Below are positions 10,029 through 21,805 of a stretch of 64,000 nucleotides of DNA, one piece after another. The stretch's first letter is position 1; the number at the start of each line of letters is the position of its first letter. The notes under the pieces were generated by a model. That model was not told where the DNA came from and searched no databases. It worked only from the letters and a program-made list of their open reading frames with translations. The stretch is from Muricea muricata (taxonomy: Eukaryota > Cnidaria > Anthozoa > Malacalcyonacea > Plexauridae). Both the position numbers and the translations under genes were made by a program. The stretch covers positions 9,801,013 to 9,865,012 of the forward strand of contig OY979723.1 in the NCBI GenBank assembly GCA_963855995.1, read 5' to 3'.

Positions 10029-12947
10029 AGACTAATGTAAATTATACCGCTGAATTAAAGTTAGATCAAGCATCTCGAAACTGAAAAACTTTATATAAAT
10101 AAATACTTGAAACTTCACAGGTCTTCACATAGCGAATTATGTGTAATGACTTTTAGTCTTCTTGTTGATAGAATACCCACGTAGTTCAGAGTTAACTGAT
10201 ACATTATATACCAATTAGATTGGCTTACTTGTGGCAATTTTGTCCTGTTATGGTAATAAAACCGGAACATTTTCATTTTCGTATTAATCAAACACCGCAA
10301 ATAACAACGGAAAATTCGTTGTCTCAAACGGGATTAGAACTTGCATTTTCAGGTTTCTAGACCGCAACTCTACGTACCAAGTGAGCTCATTATCGAGACA
10401 ACTTGGATTGCGGGAAGCGAGTATTATCCAATTTAATGGCGACGGTTTTGAAATACAATTGTAACACTGCATGCGCCGAAAGTCGTCACGAAAATATTAC
10501 CTGGGCTTAATCTACTACCAATGCTAGTTGGCTAGATAGCTCAATTCGTAGAGCTGCAGCAGTCTAGAAACCCAAGCATGCGAGTTCAAATCCTGCTCGA
10601 AACAACGAATTTATCGATTTTCTCTGCAGTGTCAGGTTAATATGAATCTAGCTTTTCATACGTCTGAGCCGAGATGGTTTTGAAATAGATATAAAGTTTT
10701 TGCTTTCTTTAATTTTATTTAAATTCAATTTGCCAACATTCTTTTGAATAGATGCCATTACTTTCATGTTCAATATATTACGAAAACAGGATTTTTTTAT
10801 ACAGAAAATGAAGATCTGGAAGAATGTAACAACATCCGCATACCTTGTCTTCACAACAAGAACCCTTTGTGATTTTCCTGGAAAAGCTCTCAAGCATCGC
10901 CCGCCAATTAAGCAAGCAGAATTTCATTTCGCCCACGCTATTATAAACCCTATATCTAATTTCAGTTTCACTAAGCTATAAAGTTCAGATTGGACTTTCT
11001 ATCACTTCATTTTACACAGCACAATGTACCACAGACATGATACAACTGCAGTGCACATGCAAACCAATACACACAGATAAAAATGGACAGAAACAGGAAC
11101 CAGAAAAAGCCAGCGGAAAGAACACAGGTAAAGTTGTTAATTTTTAATGGTATTACAGTGCGACTCGTCGAGGTTACTCATTTGACGAGTTAAATGAGTC
11201 AATGAAAATGTCAATAAGTTAGAGTCAATGAGTCAGTGTAGCGAAAATCTATAGTGTGGCGAAAATTACTGCTATAAAACTAGATCTATTAAATGGTCAA
11301 TAATAGTAGTTATGTAGATATGAAACCACTAAAAGTATTTTAAATCCGATTGGAATTAGAAATTTACATTTGTATTCTGTGTATTGGCTCGTTCGTAAAT
11401 TAGTCCTAGAGTTTCGAATTGTTTCGAATCGAAGACAATGCGTAATTCAGAATCGGCTTTTGAAGAAAAAGTAACAAAAATAGAGCAAGTTTGGATATCT
11501 CCGAATGTGGCTTGCAAGTCTAATAATAGTACTGATAAATAACACTATTCATTCCGAGATTAATTCATCATGTAAGTTATGTAAGTAAGATCGGTCGCTA
11601 CAGCAACTTGTGCCAGCTTTCACAAGTAAAACAAAGTCTAGTGATATATATTGACTCTGCTATCGGTTTCAACTTTCAATTGGTTTTAGTTAGTAATATC
11701 TATCGCAGCGAGAACACGATGTTTCACGTTGCATGGTTGAAAATAGATTCGTATACATCGACAGCGCGCATGATTTCATTTTTACTCCAAGAACTATGTC
11801 AATAAATAACGTTGTGTTACGAACGTTAGCAAACAGACGTTGATAGAAAGCGTCCATTCATGGTTGATCATATGACGAGGATATTTCACTTCTAATATCA
11901 ATTCTAATAAAAATATATGTTTACTTACCATAGTGAGGGACAATTTCATTTTACGTTTATATTGTACCTTTAGGTCTAATAAATATATTTCTGCATGTTG
12001 AACGCGATAAAATTTCTTGTGGGCTCTAGCCAACACGTTTTTCCCGAAATTTTCTATAAAACTATATTATTGTCAAGAAAGGCGAAATTTCAGATTTATT
12101 TCTAGGAAAAACCACTTACGCTATCAAAAAGGTAATAAAAAATTACATATAACACATTATTATGGTTACCTTTATTTTTCACATTTTTGTTGAGTTATGA
12201 GCGTTTGAAAACTTATTTTCCAACTAGTGCCCAGGAAATTAGCACCATTTTAGGACACCTTCCCATTTTGAAGCAGCAATAACTCAAGAACGGCTTGAAA
12301 AACAAGGGTGCCCGTAATAATGTCTTATATGTTGTTTTTTATAAGCTTTCTTATGATACAAGTAATTTTTCAAATGAGCGAATTTGAAAGTTTAACATTT
12401 TTGACCACATAATAGTTTTACAATAAAACTGAAGAAAATTAGATAAATCGGGCAAAACAACATTCACAATTGTGATATTAGGCATCCAATGGACAATGTA
12501 AGAGCAAAATTGATTTGTCCCTCGAGAAGGTAGGTAAAATTACCTCTGCCTCATTGACTATTTCCATTTTGTCGCAACTGTCGTAATAATAGTCCTTCTC
12601 CTGGTATTAAACTACTTTGAGCTATATGCTATGCATTACTGTATTAAACTACTTTGAGCTATATACATAACTGTTTTAAACTTAAAAGTACTATAAAATA
12701 AAAAGCGACTGGGGATGAGGCAGGTCTTTCTCGACGATGTGATGACGTGGATAAATCGCTTCTATTAATATCAACGTTACCTCGACGTCGTCAATTGAAC
12801 GTTTAAATATTGTTGAGATTGACAACATAACCTCAACATTGACATTGTTTCAAGGTCAAGAATGTAGCAGTTGACCAAGTAAATAACGTATTTGCCCGCT
12901 CAGTACGATCCTGCTTTGTAACTTTCATACAAGCGCGACCATTCTCT
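10029..12947. other. intergenic, no gene recognised
   Basis: About 2.9 kb of AT-rich sequence without a convincing coding region. Only a tRNA-like promoter (10528-10605) and a two-copy tandem of about 45 bp (about 12600-12670, sharing TTAAACTACTTTGAGCTATA) stand out. Confidence 0.5.
10528..10605 (+). repeat. tRNA-like sequence, probably a SINE head
   Basis: TAGCTCAATTCGTAGAGC fits a tRNA D-arm and A box, and GAGTTCAAATCC fits a B box at normal spacing. However, the acceptor stem does not pair and the T stem has mismatches, so a functional tRNA is unlikely. A tRNA-derived SINE or decayed tRNA fits better. Confidence 0.45.
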
Positions 12948-13367
12948 ATGGACCATTCCCTAATTAGACAAACTTAAATTCGAAAACAATTTTAGCCCAG
13001 TTGGAAAGAGCTTCCTAAATTTAGTGAAATTTTGAAGTTTGGTTGCACAATATTGTAAAATATCGAAAATAAAGTAATGTAAAATTTGCGAATTTTGTAT
13101 ATATAATTTTCACTTTGTATTACGCGGGAAAAAGCGTTACCACACTTCCACATAGTGGTAACGCCTTTCCGTTCGTAATACAAAAGTGTACAAACTTCCA
13201 CATTTTACAATATTTCAAATTTCCACGCTTCACATTTTACAATATGTCCGCATTTTACAATATTTTGCAACCAAACTTGACAATTGTTTGAAATTTAGGA
13301 TGCTCTTTCCAGCTGTCCTAACTGATTTTCCGAATTCAAAAGTTTGTTGAATGGGGGAATGGTCCAT
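12948..13367. mobile_element. 420-bp foldback MITE (ATGGACCATTCCC family), copy 1
   Basis: The left half, starting ATGGACCATTCCCTAATTAG, is repeated inverted in the right half ending GGGGAATGGTCCAT. Inner arms pair around GTGGTAACGC. Related copies occur at 32546-32932 (full) and 22130-22345 (half). Target duplication is unclear here. Confidence 0.75.
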
Positions 13368-13409
13368 TAGTCATATTAAGTGTAGATCGACGTACATGCT
13401 CTGTCACAT

Positions 13410-13577
13410 CATAGGCGGCCCAATTCAGCGTGTAGTTTCATATAGAGATCAGTAGCGAGCGGTAGCGTATTGTTTACATATATAATATACATACATGTAT
13501 ATTATATATGTAAACAATACGCTACCGCTCGCTACTGATCTCTATATGAAACTACACGCTGAATTGGGCCGCCTATG
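13410..13577. mobile_element. 168-bp almost perfect palindrome with 7-bp TSD
   Basis: Two 83-bp arms, CATAGGCGGCCC to its reverse complement, are separated by only two bases (AC at about 13493). I see no mismatch between the arms. GTCACAT flanks it (13403-13409 and 13578-13584). The 3' end of the C4 reading frame stops at its edge. It is a recent insertion by appearance and would extrude as a cruciform. Confidence 0.85.
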
Positions 13578-13578
13578 G

Positions 13579-14830
13579 TCACATATAGAAAATGCAATAT
13601 TGTTGATCAAGCATAGAAGTTCTATTCATCCTTCGCCCGTGTTGATCAGATGCACTAGTTGTACTCATCCTTCGCTCTCGATGATCTGGTGTAGTAGTGC
13701 CATTCATTCCTCTCTCTCGTTGATCAGAACTGGAAATTCTATTTATGCTTCGCCCGTGTTGATCAGATGCAGTTGTTGTACTCACGATTTGCTCTCGTTC
13801 ATTAGGTGTAGTAGTTCTATGCATCCCTCGCTGTCGCTCATCAAGTGTAATACTTCTAGTTAATGTTCTTCGCTCTCGATGATCTGGTGTGGTAGTTATT
13901 CTACTCATCCCCAGCTCTCGTTCGCGAAAATACACTGGCTTTCTCAATGTGCTCTCAAAACACGACATTTGCTTTCTGTCACTATTATCCAACCTGGCAA
14001 CCCGTTTGTTAACAATACTAAGTAAATCCGTCAAATTCATGCCATGGTTACGTTCATTTAAGACTTCCATCAAAACAGTAATAAACCACGAGCCCTGTGT
14101 CACATCTCTGTACGATTCATATCCATCGACTGTAGAGTAAGCAACTAGTATATCTGCCTCAAAAGGAATTCGAGCAGGAGTGATTGGAGGACTATCAGCT
14201 TGCACCGTATAGACTCCTCTATCAGCATTTCTTCCTCTGCAATTTTGCATGAAGAAAAGTTTTGGCTTATTTGCTAAAGAAACTATGCCCCTAAACTTGC
14301 TGATGACATTATTGACGGTAATACTGTTACCATCAGTTCCATATATAACATCACCCTCGTCTCCGCGGCTAGATATGAAAACTAGTAGAGCATCGTAGAC
14401 TCTGAATGGTGTTTTGGAAAAGCTCTCGCAAACTTGTATCATTTCCTCCGCTGTCAGCAGTGGCGTAGCCAGCTTCGATAATTGGAGGGGCGAATATTCA
14501 TATATTTGTGTTCACGGACCTTAAAAACAATCGATTTCAAAAGAAATTAATGATGCAAAACATGATACATGAATATTCGCCCCGCCAATTATCGACGCTG
14601 GCTACGCCACTGGCTGTCAGATCATCATGATAAAAGTAAGTGAAACCAAAGCTTCTACAAAACGCAAGAATTTTCGTTTTGTCATACTGCGCTCCTGGTC
14701 GGTTTGGAAGCCACAAATTTCTCACTCTGCTTCGAAATATGGTATTGGTTATGACCAACGCAATACCTTTACCAATTACAAATTGATCATTGTCGAATTC
14801 ATCTCTCAATGACAACGACCGCGATGCCAT
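13579..14830 (-). pseudogene. C4: intronless caspase, interrupted and His-substituted
   Basis: The ATG is at 14830-14828 and reading runs leftward without introns: GIALVITN, DKTKILAFC, then catalytic region, QNCRGR with the active Cys, p10 DILVAYST and ESYRDVTQGSWF. Two lesions are visible. A 155-bp MITE (14458-14612) lies inside the coding sequence, and the catalytic His codon is CGC (Arg, FISSRGDEG, 14365-14367) where the sister copy at 24 kb has CAC. The tail from about 13915 down to 13600 is a run of about eight 13-residue repeats (RTTTP-type) ending at the palindrome edge. Family knowledge: both His and Cys are needed for proteolysis. It is divergently oriented to C5. Confidence 0.85.
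14458..14612. mobile_element. 155-bp hAT-type MITE inserted in caspase C4
   Basis: Ends CAGTGGCGTAGCCAGC and GCTGGCTACGCCACTG are inverted repeats. The 8-bp duplication GCTGTCAG (14450-14457, 14613-14620) appears once at the homologous uninterrupted site near 24481 in C4b. That gives a direct empty-site comparison. Confidence 0.9.
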
Positions 14831-15335
14831 GATTTAAAATGAAACGTAGGAATTAAATGTTTATTTTTGAAAGAATTTCCCCCCAACTGGGAACATCGTC
14901 GCTGCTAGTGCATTCTATGTTCATAGTTATGTGTGGAATTTGTTGCGAAATATTTTTTTGAAAAAAAGGTGCTTCCCAACAGTCTTGTGACTAAAGATTC
15001 GCTAATATGACGACACTGTCACGCTAATCATTCAAAAGCACCACTCAAAAAGTCCGACTTAAAATGCTACTTTAATTGTCATTGTTGATAAATATGATTG
15101 TTCCCATGAATGCACAAAGAATGTTATGCATTTAATTTTTTATGTAAAAATGAAAAAAAATTCATGAGTATTACATAAACGACAGCATGATAGGATGTTC
15201 ATGCAATGATAACTAGTTTAAATAATATAATTGTATGTGCTTGTTAAATTAGCTTTGGCAACGCTTAGCAGGTTTGTATTCGGGTCTATTGGTTTTGTAT
15301 TGAAAAAATTCGACTTATGCTGCATTATATTAAAA

Positions 15336-15990
15336 CAAAGAGAATTCTTTGTTCTTTAGAAAACTTTGCGAGAGACAGAGTGTTCGAGAAGGTACTAAAG
15401 CCACCAGCTAGGGACATCTGCGCGAAAACGAAACAGTGATTTTCATTGGCTTATTTGAATTACGTTTGACCAATCAACAATGAAAATACTTTGTTACTCC
15501 GCCTGCGTAAGCGTAGCCGTACAGCGGAGTCTGTTGTCGACGATGTCACAAACAGGCTCTGTGATAAATCTATACATTTAATGATACCTAGACACTTTCT
15601 ATTGACATTTGTGGATAATAGGGACATTAATTGCCTCGTTAAAACTTGATTTTTTCCTGAGCAGTACGAGACAATCATGCATAGACCGGGGCAGCTAGGA
15701 GTGAACGCCTTGGCTAGGCGTCTTGTTCTATGTAGAAAACCTTTGCCTCCCAACTGCGAAAGAGCTCCCGAGGAGTTGATACATAGCAAGACCCATATTA
15801 AAAAGCTAACGTCTTAGCCTGTCTATATTCACCAAATGCTTGTTCTTTCCGACCGTGAAGGATATATTTCTGTGCCGTGTCGAACTGATGTTGGACACTC
15901 CATTGTTCTATTACTGTTTTTGACACATCCTGAATGTACAACAGAGCAAACTACAGACTCTCCAGTTTGCCGGTTACCCTAATATTCTGT
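15336..15990 (+). repeat. upstream block shared by C5 and C6
   Basis: This stretch, starting AGAGAATTCTTTGTTCTTTAG, recurs at about 26812-28020 upstream of C6, where an hAT element interrupts it at 27279. Part of it (CGAAAGAGCTTCCGAGGAG) also forms the replaced tail of C5 at about 18750-18790. It appears to belong to the duplicated segment and has no conserved long reading frame. Confidence 0.7.
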
Positions 15991-16079
15991 CTTCTCTACC
16001 CTGAGGTAGAGAAGAAAAAACGGGTCGGATACGAGTATTTATATAGTAAGTCTCTTAAGGCTTCTTAGAAACGATGAAT

Positions 16080-16279
16080 TTCAATATTGTTGCTATTCTT
16101 GTATTTTCACCTTCTATATGTTTCGAAAGTCAAACACTTCCAATTCAGAACCGCCAATCCCTTTTTCAATTCATCACTTGATAAAGTTCACTTGATAAAG
16201 TTCACTTGAAACCGCACAGTCCGTACCGCAGTTTTGAGAATTTTTCGACGATCAACAGTACATAATTTACTAACTATAG
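16080..16279 (+). promoter_or_regulatory. C5 proximal upstream region conserved in four copies
   Basis: About 200 bp before the C5 start is recognisably repeated before C6 (28139-28354), C7 (36950-37120) and C8 (41150-41334). Shared blocks include TATTTTCACCTTC, TTTCGAAAGTCAAACACTTC, CGCCAATC (an inverted CCAAT box) and CACTTGATAAAGTTCA. Conservation next to each exon 1 suggests promoter or 5' UTR function; the start of transcription is not defined. Confidence 0.5.
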
Positions 16280-18779
16280 ATGAACAGCGACAGTGCTGAC
16301 AGTTCTAATATAAGTCATAATGAAGAAGGGGAAATAGTGTCAAAGGTGAGATTGCTAATTGTTATAGGAAAAGCTGCAATAGTGCTATGCCTTTTTACTT
16401 GTAAAAAATAACCAAGTGTAAAATTTAAGATCAGTGATCTCCATGTTTTTAACTTTTTTAACCTTTGCAGTGCTAAAAATATCGAGTTAACTAATTCCAA
16501 ATATACAGAACATCTTTAGAATCAATATTTCGATCATTCAAACAAGACTTATTAAAATTGAAACTGTAAATTTTCGACTTCATTTCGAAGTCATCTTCAG
16601 ACAGAATGAAGTACGATATTTTACAACACACATACGAACACTGCTTGTGGAGTCATTCTTCTCTAGGATATAGCATTATAATTATAAACATATTCATATC
16701 AATTTTACTTCTTGTTTGAGCGTTATATGTTAATTCCCAATGTGTCCTCTATATCTGAAATTTTTTGTACTTTACTTTTTTAAATTTTTGGCTAGTTAGG
16801 TTTCTCAATTGAAGGAGTTGTACTGTATACCTTAAAGCTCATCGTTCAAAAGACTATAACTGTGCGCTTAAATCTTTCTAAATTCCCAATAACTTAATTA
16901 ATTGAGAGTCAACAAAACTTAATCAATTCATTTAGTATGATTTGATTTTTTCAGGCAAATGAGATTGCACATGAAAGCGATAGTTGCATTTCTGACAAGG
17001 AGCCGATTTCAGTTTCAATCAACACATTCAGTGTAGAAAGCCAACTTGAAGGTAAAGATTTGAAGAGAAAATTTTCCTGAATAACAATATAGGCACTGGG
17101 TAACTCCTCTGCGCCTGGCTTTAACCAGGGACATCCAACCAATCGAACACGGGCACCTGGAAAACCATCGAAAAAGGCCCATAAGTCAGTGACATCTCGC
17201 GACATACCTCGTCGCAACGGTTTAATGTAGCTTTTAAACAGTGTTATTTTCTATGTAAATCCTGTATTCGACAGTTCCAAGACATAATAGTGTCCGGAAG
17301 TGTTTTACTACCAGGCCAAAATATTTTGACGACGAAGGGAGAAAACGTGGGGAGTTCTTGGGCTAGGAGCACTTTATCTTATAACTACGCCACTGGCTCT
17401 AGAAATAGAAATTAAGTCAGGCTTATTACAGCAAATATGACATTGTTAAAGGTCGTTTTTGAGTGAGTACAACATTTTTTTGCTGTAGGGCAAGCATTGC
17501 ATCAAATCAACAATGGCTACGCTCTGGTCATACACAATAGATATTTCAACGAACTTCGATCTAGAAGAGGATCTGAAAAAGATCTTGATGCGATAAAAAT
17601 ATTCTGTAAGGAAGCAGGTCTCTATCTTGATATAATAGAAAACGTCAGAGTCAACGAGATCCGCCGCCATTGTCGCCAACTCACACGAGATGAAAGTGAA
17701 TTTCAAAAATATGATGGTTTCGTTTGTTTCATACTTAGCCACGGAAACAGGTAATTATCTAGTTTCATTACATACAGTGCAGTGCTTTATATGGATGATG
17801 GATTATAGATTATTTAGCCTCTGATACTAAACTGAAATCATGATTTAAAAATCATTTCATTGTTATAGGGTATTCTACACGCAATCATAAATGAGTTGAG
17901 CTGATGTGATAAGTTGATTACATAGAATTTCACACAGAAATTCATCCTCTTCCTCCTATTACATAGAAATGATCCTCTTTGGGTGTCTGCCTGTCGTCAA
18001 CATCAATGAACGCCAGCAACCTCTTTAGTATTGACTACAACAATCGCCTGCTCAACTTCTTGTCCTGGTCGATCTTTCTCTATCTCTTTTTGACCATCGA
18101 CCATTTGACCATCTCTACATTACAAATACTTAACTCCTTCCCTTCTTTAAAATCCCCGAAGGTCCAAGCTCTTTTACTTGACTACAACACCTTTTTGTGC
18201 CCTTTATAACTTTAAGGATTGCACGTAATTAGCAAAAGTTACTCAACATCCTGATCCGTGAAAGTTGCACTTAGGACTATTTACATTTTCGCTTGTACAT
18301 TCTTTAGTTCTGGTATCTGTGGAGTGTACGGCGAAACAATAAGCGTCGAAGAAATTGTATCCTATTTCAAAGAAAACAACGACCTTCGCGGAAAACCTAA
18401 ATTGTTCTTAATCCACGTTTGTCGAGCTGGCATCGAAGACGACAACCCCTGGATTGATTACAAAAAAACCTTATGCCCACTAGATTCACCCGACATCCTG
18501 GTCGCATATTCAACAATCGGCGAATTATCCTACAGGGATATTGACAATGGATCATGGTTTATCCAAACTCTGCTCAAGCAGATTAGCACGCATGCGTACA
18601 ACAAACACTTGATGGACATAATGATTTTGGTGAATAAAAAGATAGCTGAGAGCGAACTGAGTGGTTACAGACAAATGCCACAGCAGGTTTCGACATTGAC
18701 AAAATTTGTGTACTTCAAGATGGCAGAGGTTGGGAAGGCCTCCCAAATGCGAAAGAGCTTCCGAGGAGTTGATACATAG
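16280..18779 (+). CDS. C5: four-exon caspase with altered active site and replaced tail
   Basis: Exons: 16280-16345 (ATG, ends EEGEIVSK, phase 0), 16955-17051 (acidic, EPISVSINT, phase 1), 17489-17750 (p20 first half, His in ILSHGN, phase 2), 18308-18779. Predicted 298 residues. Exon 3 lacks the 11 residues (IGNECEKALQES region) found at its start in C3 and C7. The catalytic Cys pentapeptide reads HVCRA rather than QACRG, so Gln and Ala of the motif are both changed. The p10 part (DILVAYST, LSYRDIDNGSWF) is intact. After EVGK the family tail is replaced by ASQMRKSFRGVDT, copied from the C5/C6 upstream block, and stops. Short acidic N terminus and no CARD/DED resemble executioner caspases. Activity is doubtful. 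Confidence 0.8.
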
Positions 18780-18792
18780 CGAGACCCATATT

Positions 18793-19272
18793 CAGTGTTC
18801 AGCAAAGTACTCAAAATTTTTACTTAAGTAAAAGTGAAAAGTAACACCTGAATTTTTATTTAAATAAAAGTAAAAATATTGCCTGAAAATTTTACCTGAG
18901 TAAAAGTAAAAGTATTTCCTGAAAATTTTACTTAAGTAAAAGTAAAAATATTGCCTGAAAATTTTACTTAAGCGAAAGAAAAGTATTAGAAAAATATACT
19001 TAAGTAAAAGTACTACTGAAATAGAATATAAATTCGCAAACCATTTCATTTGGCAAATAAAAATTGCTAATAGAAAGGTTAAAGCAGTAATAGAACACTC
19101 AGATATGAGCCAAGCACATTCAAACCAGACCGCTCACTGCTAACTCCGCTAAATACTTTTTTACTTTGCCAAAATATAACAAAAGTAACGAAGTGAAAAA
19201 GTAAATATTTACCAAAAATCGTTCTTCGTTACAAGTAAAAAGTACTTCATAAAAAGAATACTTCGTTTCAAG
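18793..19272. mobile_element. truncated hAT MITE (CAGTGTT family)
   Basis: It begins CAGTGTTCAGCAAAGTACTC directly after CCCATATT, the same flank as the complete copy at 27279-27825. It contains the typical TACTTAAGTAAAAGTA internal repeats and breaks off near 19272, before the right terminus. It sits at the junction created when the C5 tail was replaced. Confidence 0.75.
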
Positions 19273-19482
19273 AGACAGACGTGTTTCCCTTGCAGCGCGC
19301 CAATTTTACGGGTTGAAAATTCAATCGGAGGCGGAGCTAAATATTGCCGCTAATTATTGTTCATCACAGAGTAGTTTATAATAATTAATTTAATTATGTA
19401 TATGTATGCAATATTTATTTACGATTTACAAAGTATAAACAGAATTATAAACAAGATTAACAACGCCGAATATTAAAATTAA

Positions 19483-20318
19483 GGTGGCTCCCTACTATTT
19501 TAGTTCAAAAGTGCATTGTAGCCGTTAAGACCCTCGCATTTCCACATCTTTCATGATAAAAATATGAAATTCAGTACAAGTGTTATTGAAGTCTTACTGA
19601 AGATTTTATGGTTGTGATTGTGTGCTAGAAGGTTGTTGCCATGGCAACAAATGGATTAGAACATGGCTTACTTTTCGTCTTCTTCCCACAATTTTCGGGA
19701 TTTCCTTCGGTGAATTATTTTTTAATTGAACAAGTTGCATGATATTGGCGTAATCGTTTCACTTACACATTTAAAAAAAATTTAATCGATACATTTTTTT
19801 TATTATTCTCCAAAATGTTAAAAATCGATATTAAAAAAAATTCCTTAGATTAAAATTTACAAAAATGTGACATTACAAGCGTCTGAGCGAGGTTAATTGA
19901 TGAGCAAAATTTAAAAAAAATTCACCGAAGAAAACGGGCGAAATTTGTAGTCAAATTTCATTAAATTTCATTATATTTTTTTGCTCTAACGTCATAAAAT
20001 TTTTGAAATCACGCGTGGAATCCGGTACAAGTCACCTATACGACCCTCATGTAATATGACACGCCACGTGTTAAAAATAGCATTTACTCGGACAAACATT
20101 GCGCGATTTATGCATAGATACTATTACACGAAGGCATAACTAGCGAGCAAAGTTTGTTTTTTCCCGTTTTTACGATAGAAACTGGAGAAATTGTTGAAAT
20201 TTATTACTCTGTTTATTATTTAACGTATTCAAACGAGCAAAAAAGGTTTAAAAATTTAGTTTAACGGTGGATTATTGTGCTTGATTATTGTTGTCGTGTC
20301 CGACTACCGAGTATACTA
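19483..20318 (+). mobile_element. left end of a second TTAA (GGTGGCTCCC) element
   Basis: TTAA (19479-19482) precedes GGTGGCTCCCTACTA, matching the 8470-9660 element. Internal blocks such as AAAAATTCACCGAAG also match. No right terminus is found before the Tc1 fragment at 20.8 kb. The right limit is therefore arbitrary; the THAP sequence that follows may be part of it. Confidence 0.5.
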
Positions 20319-20585
20319 TGGTTAAGAGATGTGCTTGGGGTACATGTAAAACTGACTCGCGCTATCCTGAAAGGTTGATAAAGGGTGGAAAAGTTATAAA
20401 TTTTCATCTTTTCCTTCCGAGAAAAAATTAAAAGAACGTAGGGAATTGTGGATTCGTTCTTGTAGCCGGGCAGATGACTTTAAATGTACGAAGGATTGCT
20501 ACATATGCAGCTTGCATTTTGTGGGAGAGAACGGGCCGACCGACAAAGATCCATATCCTGTTCCAGCTACAGCTAGTAGAGAAAA
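20319..20585 (+). pseudogene. THAP zinc-finger domain with a 1-bp frameshift
   Basis: From ATG 20319 the protein starts MVKRCAWGTC (Cys-x4-Cys) and runs to INFHLF. A one-base deletion near 20410 then shifts the frame, and the remainder (ELWIRSC, ICSLHF, GPT, DPYPVP) continues in another frame. CSLH supplies the Cys-x2-His pair, so the C2CH zinc set, the FHLFP-like and DPYP motifs of THAP domains are all present. THAP domains bind DNA and often come from transposases. No catalytic domain follows, since a Tc1 fragment starts near 20.8 kb. It is probably element-derived and non-functional. Confidence 0.7.
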
Positions 20586-20794
20586 AGTTTGTTTTTTTGT
20601 ATGTATACTGTATGTCTACATATTACTTTTTATTCAGTAATTTAAACTTCATTTAAAAACCTGCGCCATGGTAGGCTGTTTACATGTGTACATGACCTTA
20701 AGATGACCTAACGAGTACGACACATAATTTGCATTCCCACAATGTATAATATTTGGTGTTTTTTAATAGATCAAGCGGCTTTATAGAAGGTTGA

Positions 20795-21443
20795 AAAAGG
20801 GTGGAACATAGCGCTTTTGCATCTAGTCGGCCATTTACAATCTTGAGCGTTCCAACCCCACTGGCTCCCATGCATCCCCATACGTAGATTTTCCATCTCC
20901 ATGTTTAACCGTGGATACGAGGCATTCTGGGTGGTACTCCTCTCCTACTCGTCGTCTAACAAATGCTCTTCTTCCCGGAATCATGTCAAAAATCGATTCG
21001 TCAGAAAACAACATCCTTCCCCACTGCTCGTCTGTTCAATTTTTCCGCTCTTTACACCACTGCAATCTCTCCTTTTTGTGTGCATTTGTGCGAAGTGGCT
21101 TCTTCCTGGCAACACAGCCCTTCAACCCACTCTCTAGTAGTCTTCTTCTAATTGTGCTGGAACACACAACTGTCCCTGTGCAGCCCGCAAATTCCCTCTT
21201 TAGTCCTTTAGATATTGCTTTTCTGTTAGATAGAGACAGACGCTTTAGAAGACGGTCTTGGCGCTTTGATGTTACGCGAGGTGGACCAGTCCTAACTCTG
21301 TCCTTCACTGTGCCAGTTTCTTCCTTTTTCTTCAGTATTTCTTGAACAGCACACAGGCTAATCTTCTGCTTCCTGGCAATAGCACGTTGACGGTATCCTT
21401 CCTTTTCCAAAGTGACCACTTCAGCTCTTTCTTCCACTGTCAA
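20795..21443 (-). mobile_element. Tc1 transposase N-terminal fragment
   Basis: From 21443 leftward: helix-turn-helix region (RAEVVTLEKEGYRQRAIARK), GPPRVTSKRQD linker, second HTH with STIRRRLLESGL, then the first catalytic Asp in LFSDES. A frameshift near 20870 separates this from the WGCMGASGVG block, and the sequence ends near 20800. It complements the 7579-8103 fragment, which holds the other catalytic residues, but the two are separate insertions. No terminal repeat was recognised. Confidence 0.85.
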
Positions 21444-21785
21444 GTTCCTTTTCTTTGCAATCTTAAGCCACTTTCACTTTGAGCAATTTAACTTACCCAA
21501 TTTATATCTAACAAATACTTATTGTAGTTGTGGGACACGTATACAATATGTATTTGAAGTGAAGTGTGCGTATACGCTTTCTGGAGTAAGCAACAGCACA
21601 TGGAGCAAAATAAATTGCAACAAATATGAAATTGAAGTTTCATTTACTTGTGTTTCAGAGGCTGACCTATGATAATGATAATATCAGGGAAAAAACATAC
21701 TCCAGATAATAATGCCACAAGGGGATATAGCTGGGAGTTTCTTATTTTTGCTCTGAAAATTGGATTCCGTGCACTGGGACTCATA

Positions 21786-21805
21786 GGGGGGGGGGGGGGG
21801 GGGTA
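21786..21805 (+). repeat. poly(G) tract, 20 G
   Basis: An uninterrupted run of G follows TCATA. Similar homopolymers lie at 23429-23450 (C) and about 45899-45914 (G). Length is likely variable and may be a sequencing weak point. Confidence 0.9.

Noticed and set aside
10528-10605. Functional tRNA gene
   Set aside because: A and B boxes fit, but the acceptor stem does not pair and the T stem is mismatched.
18792-19049. Minus-strand protein with repeated KIFRQYFYFYL motif (also at 27336-27536)
   Set aside because: It is the translation of the AAGTAAAAGTA repeats of an hAT MITE, not a gene.
20911-21345. Plus-strand open frame of 144 codons
   Set aside because: It is the antisense shadow of the Tc1 transposase fragment on the minus strand.
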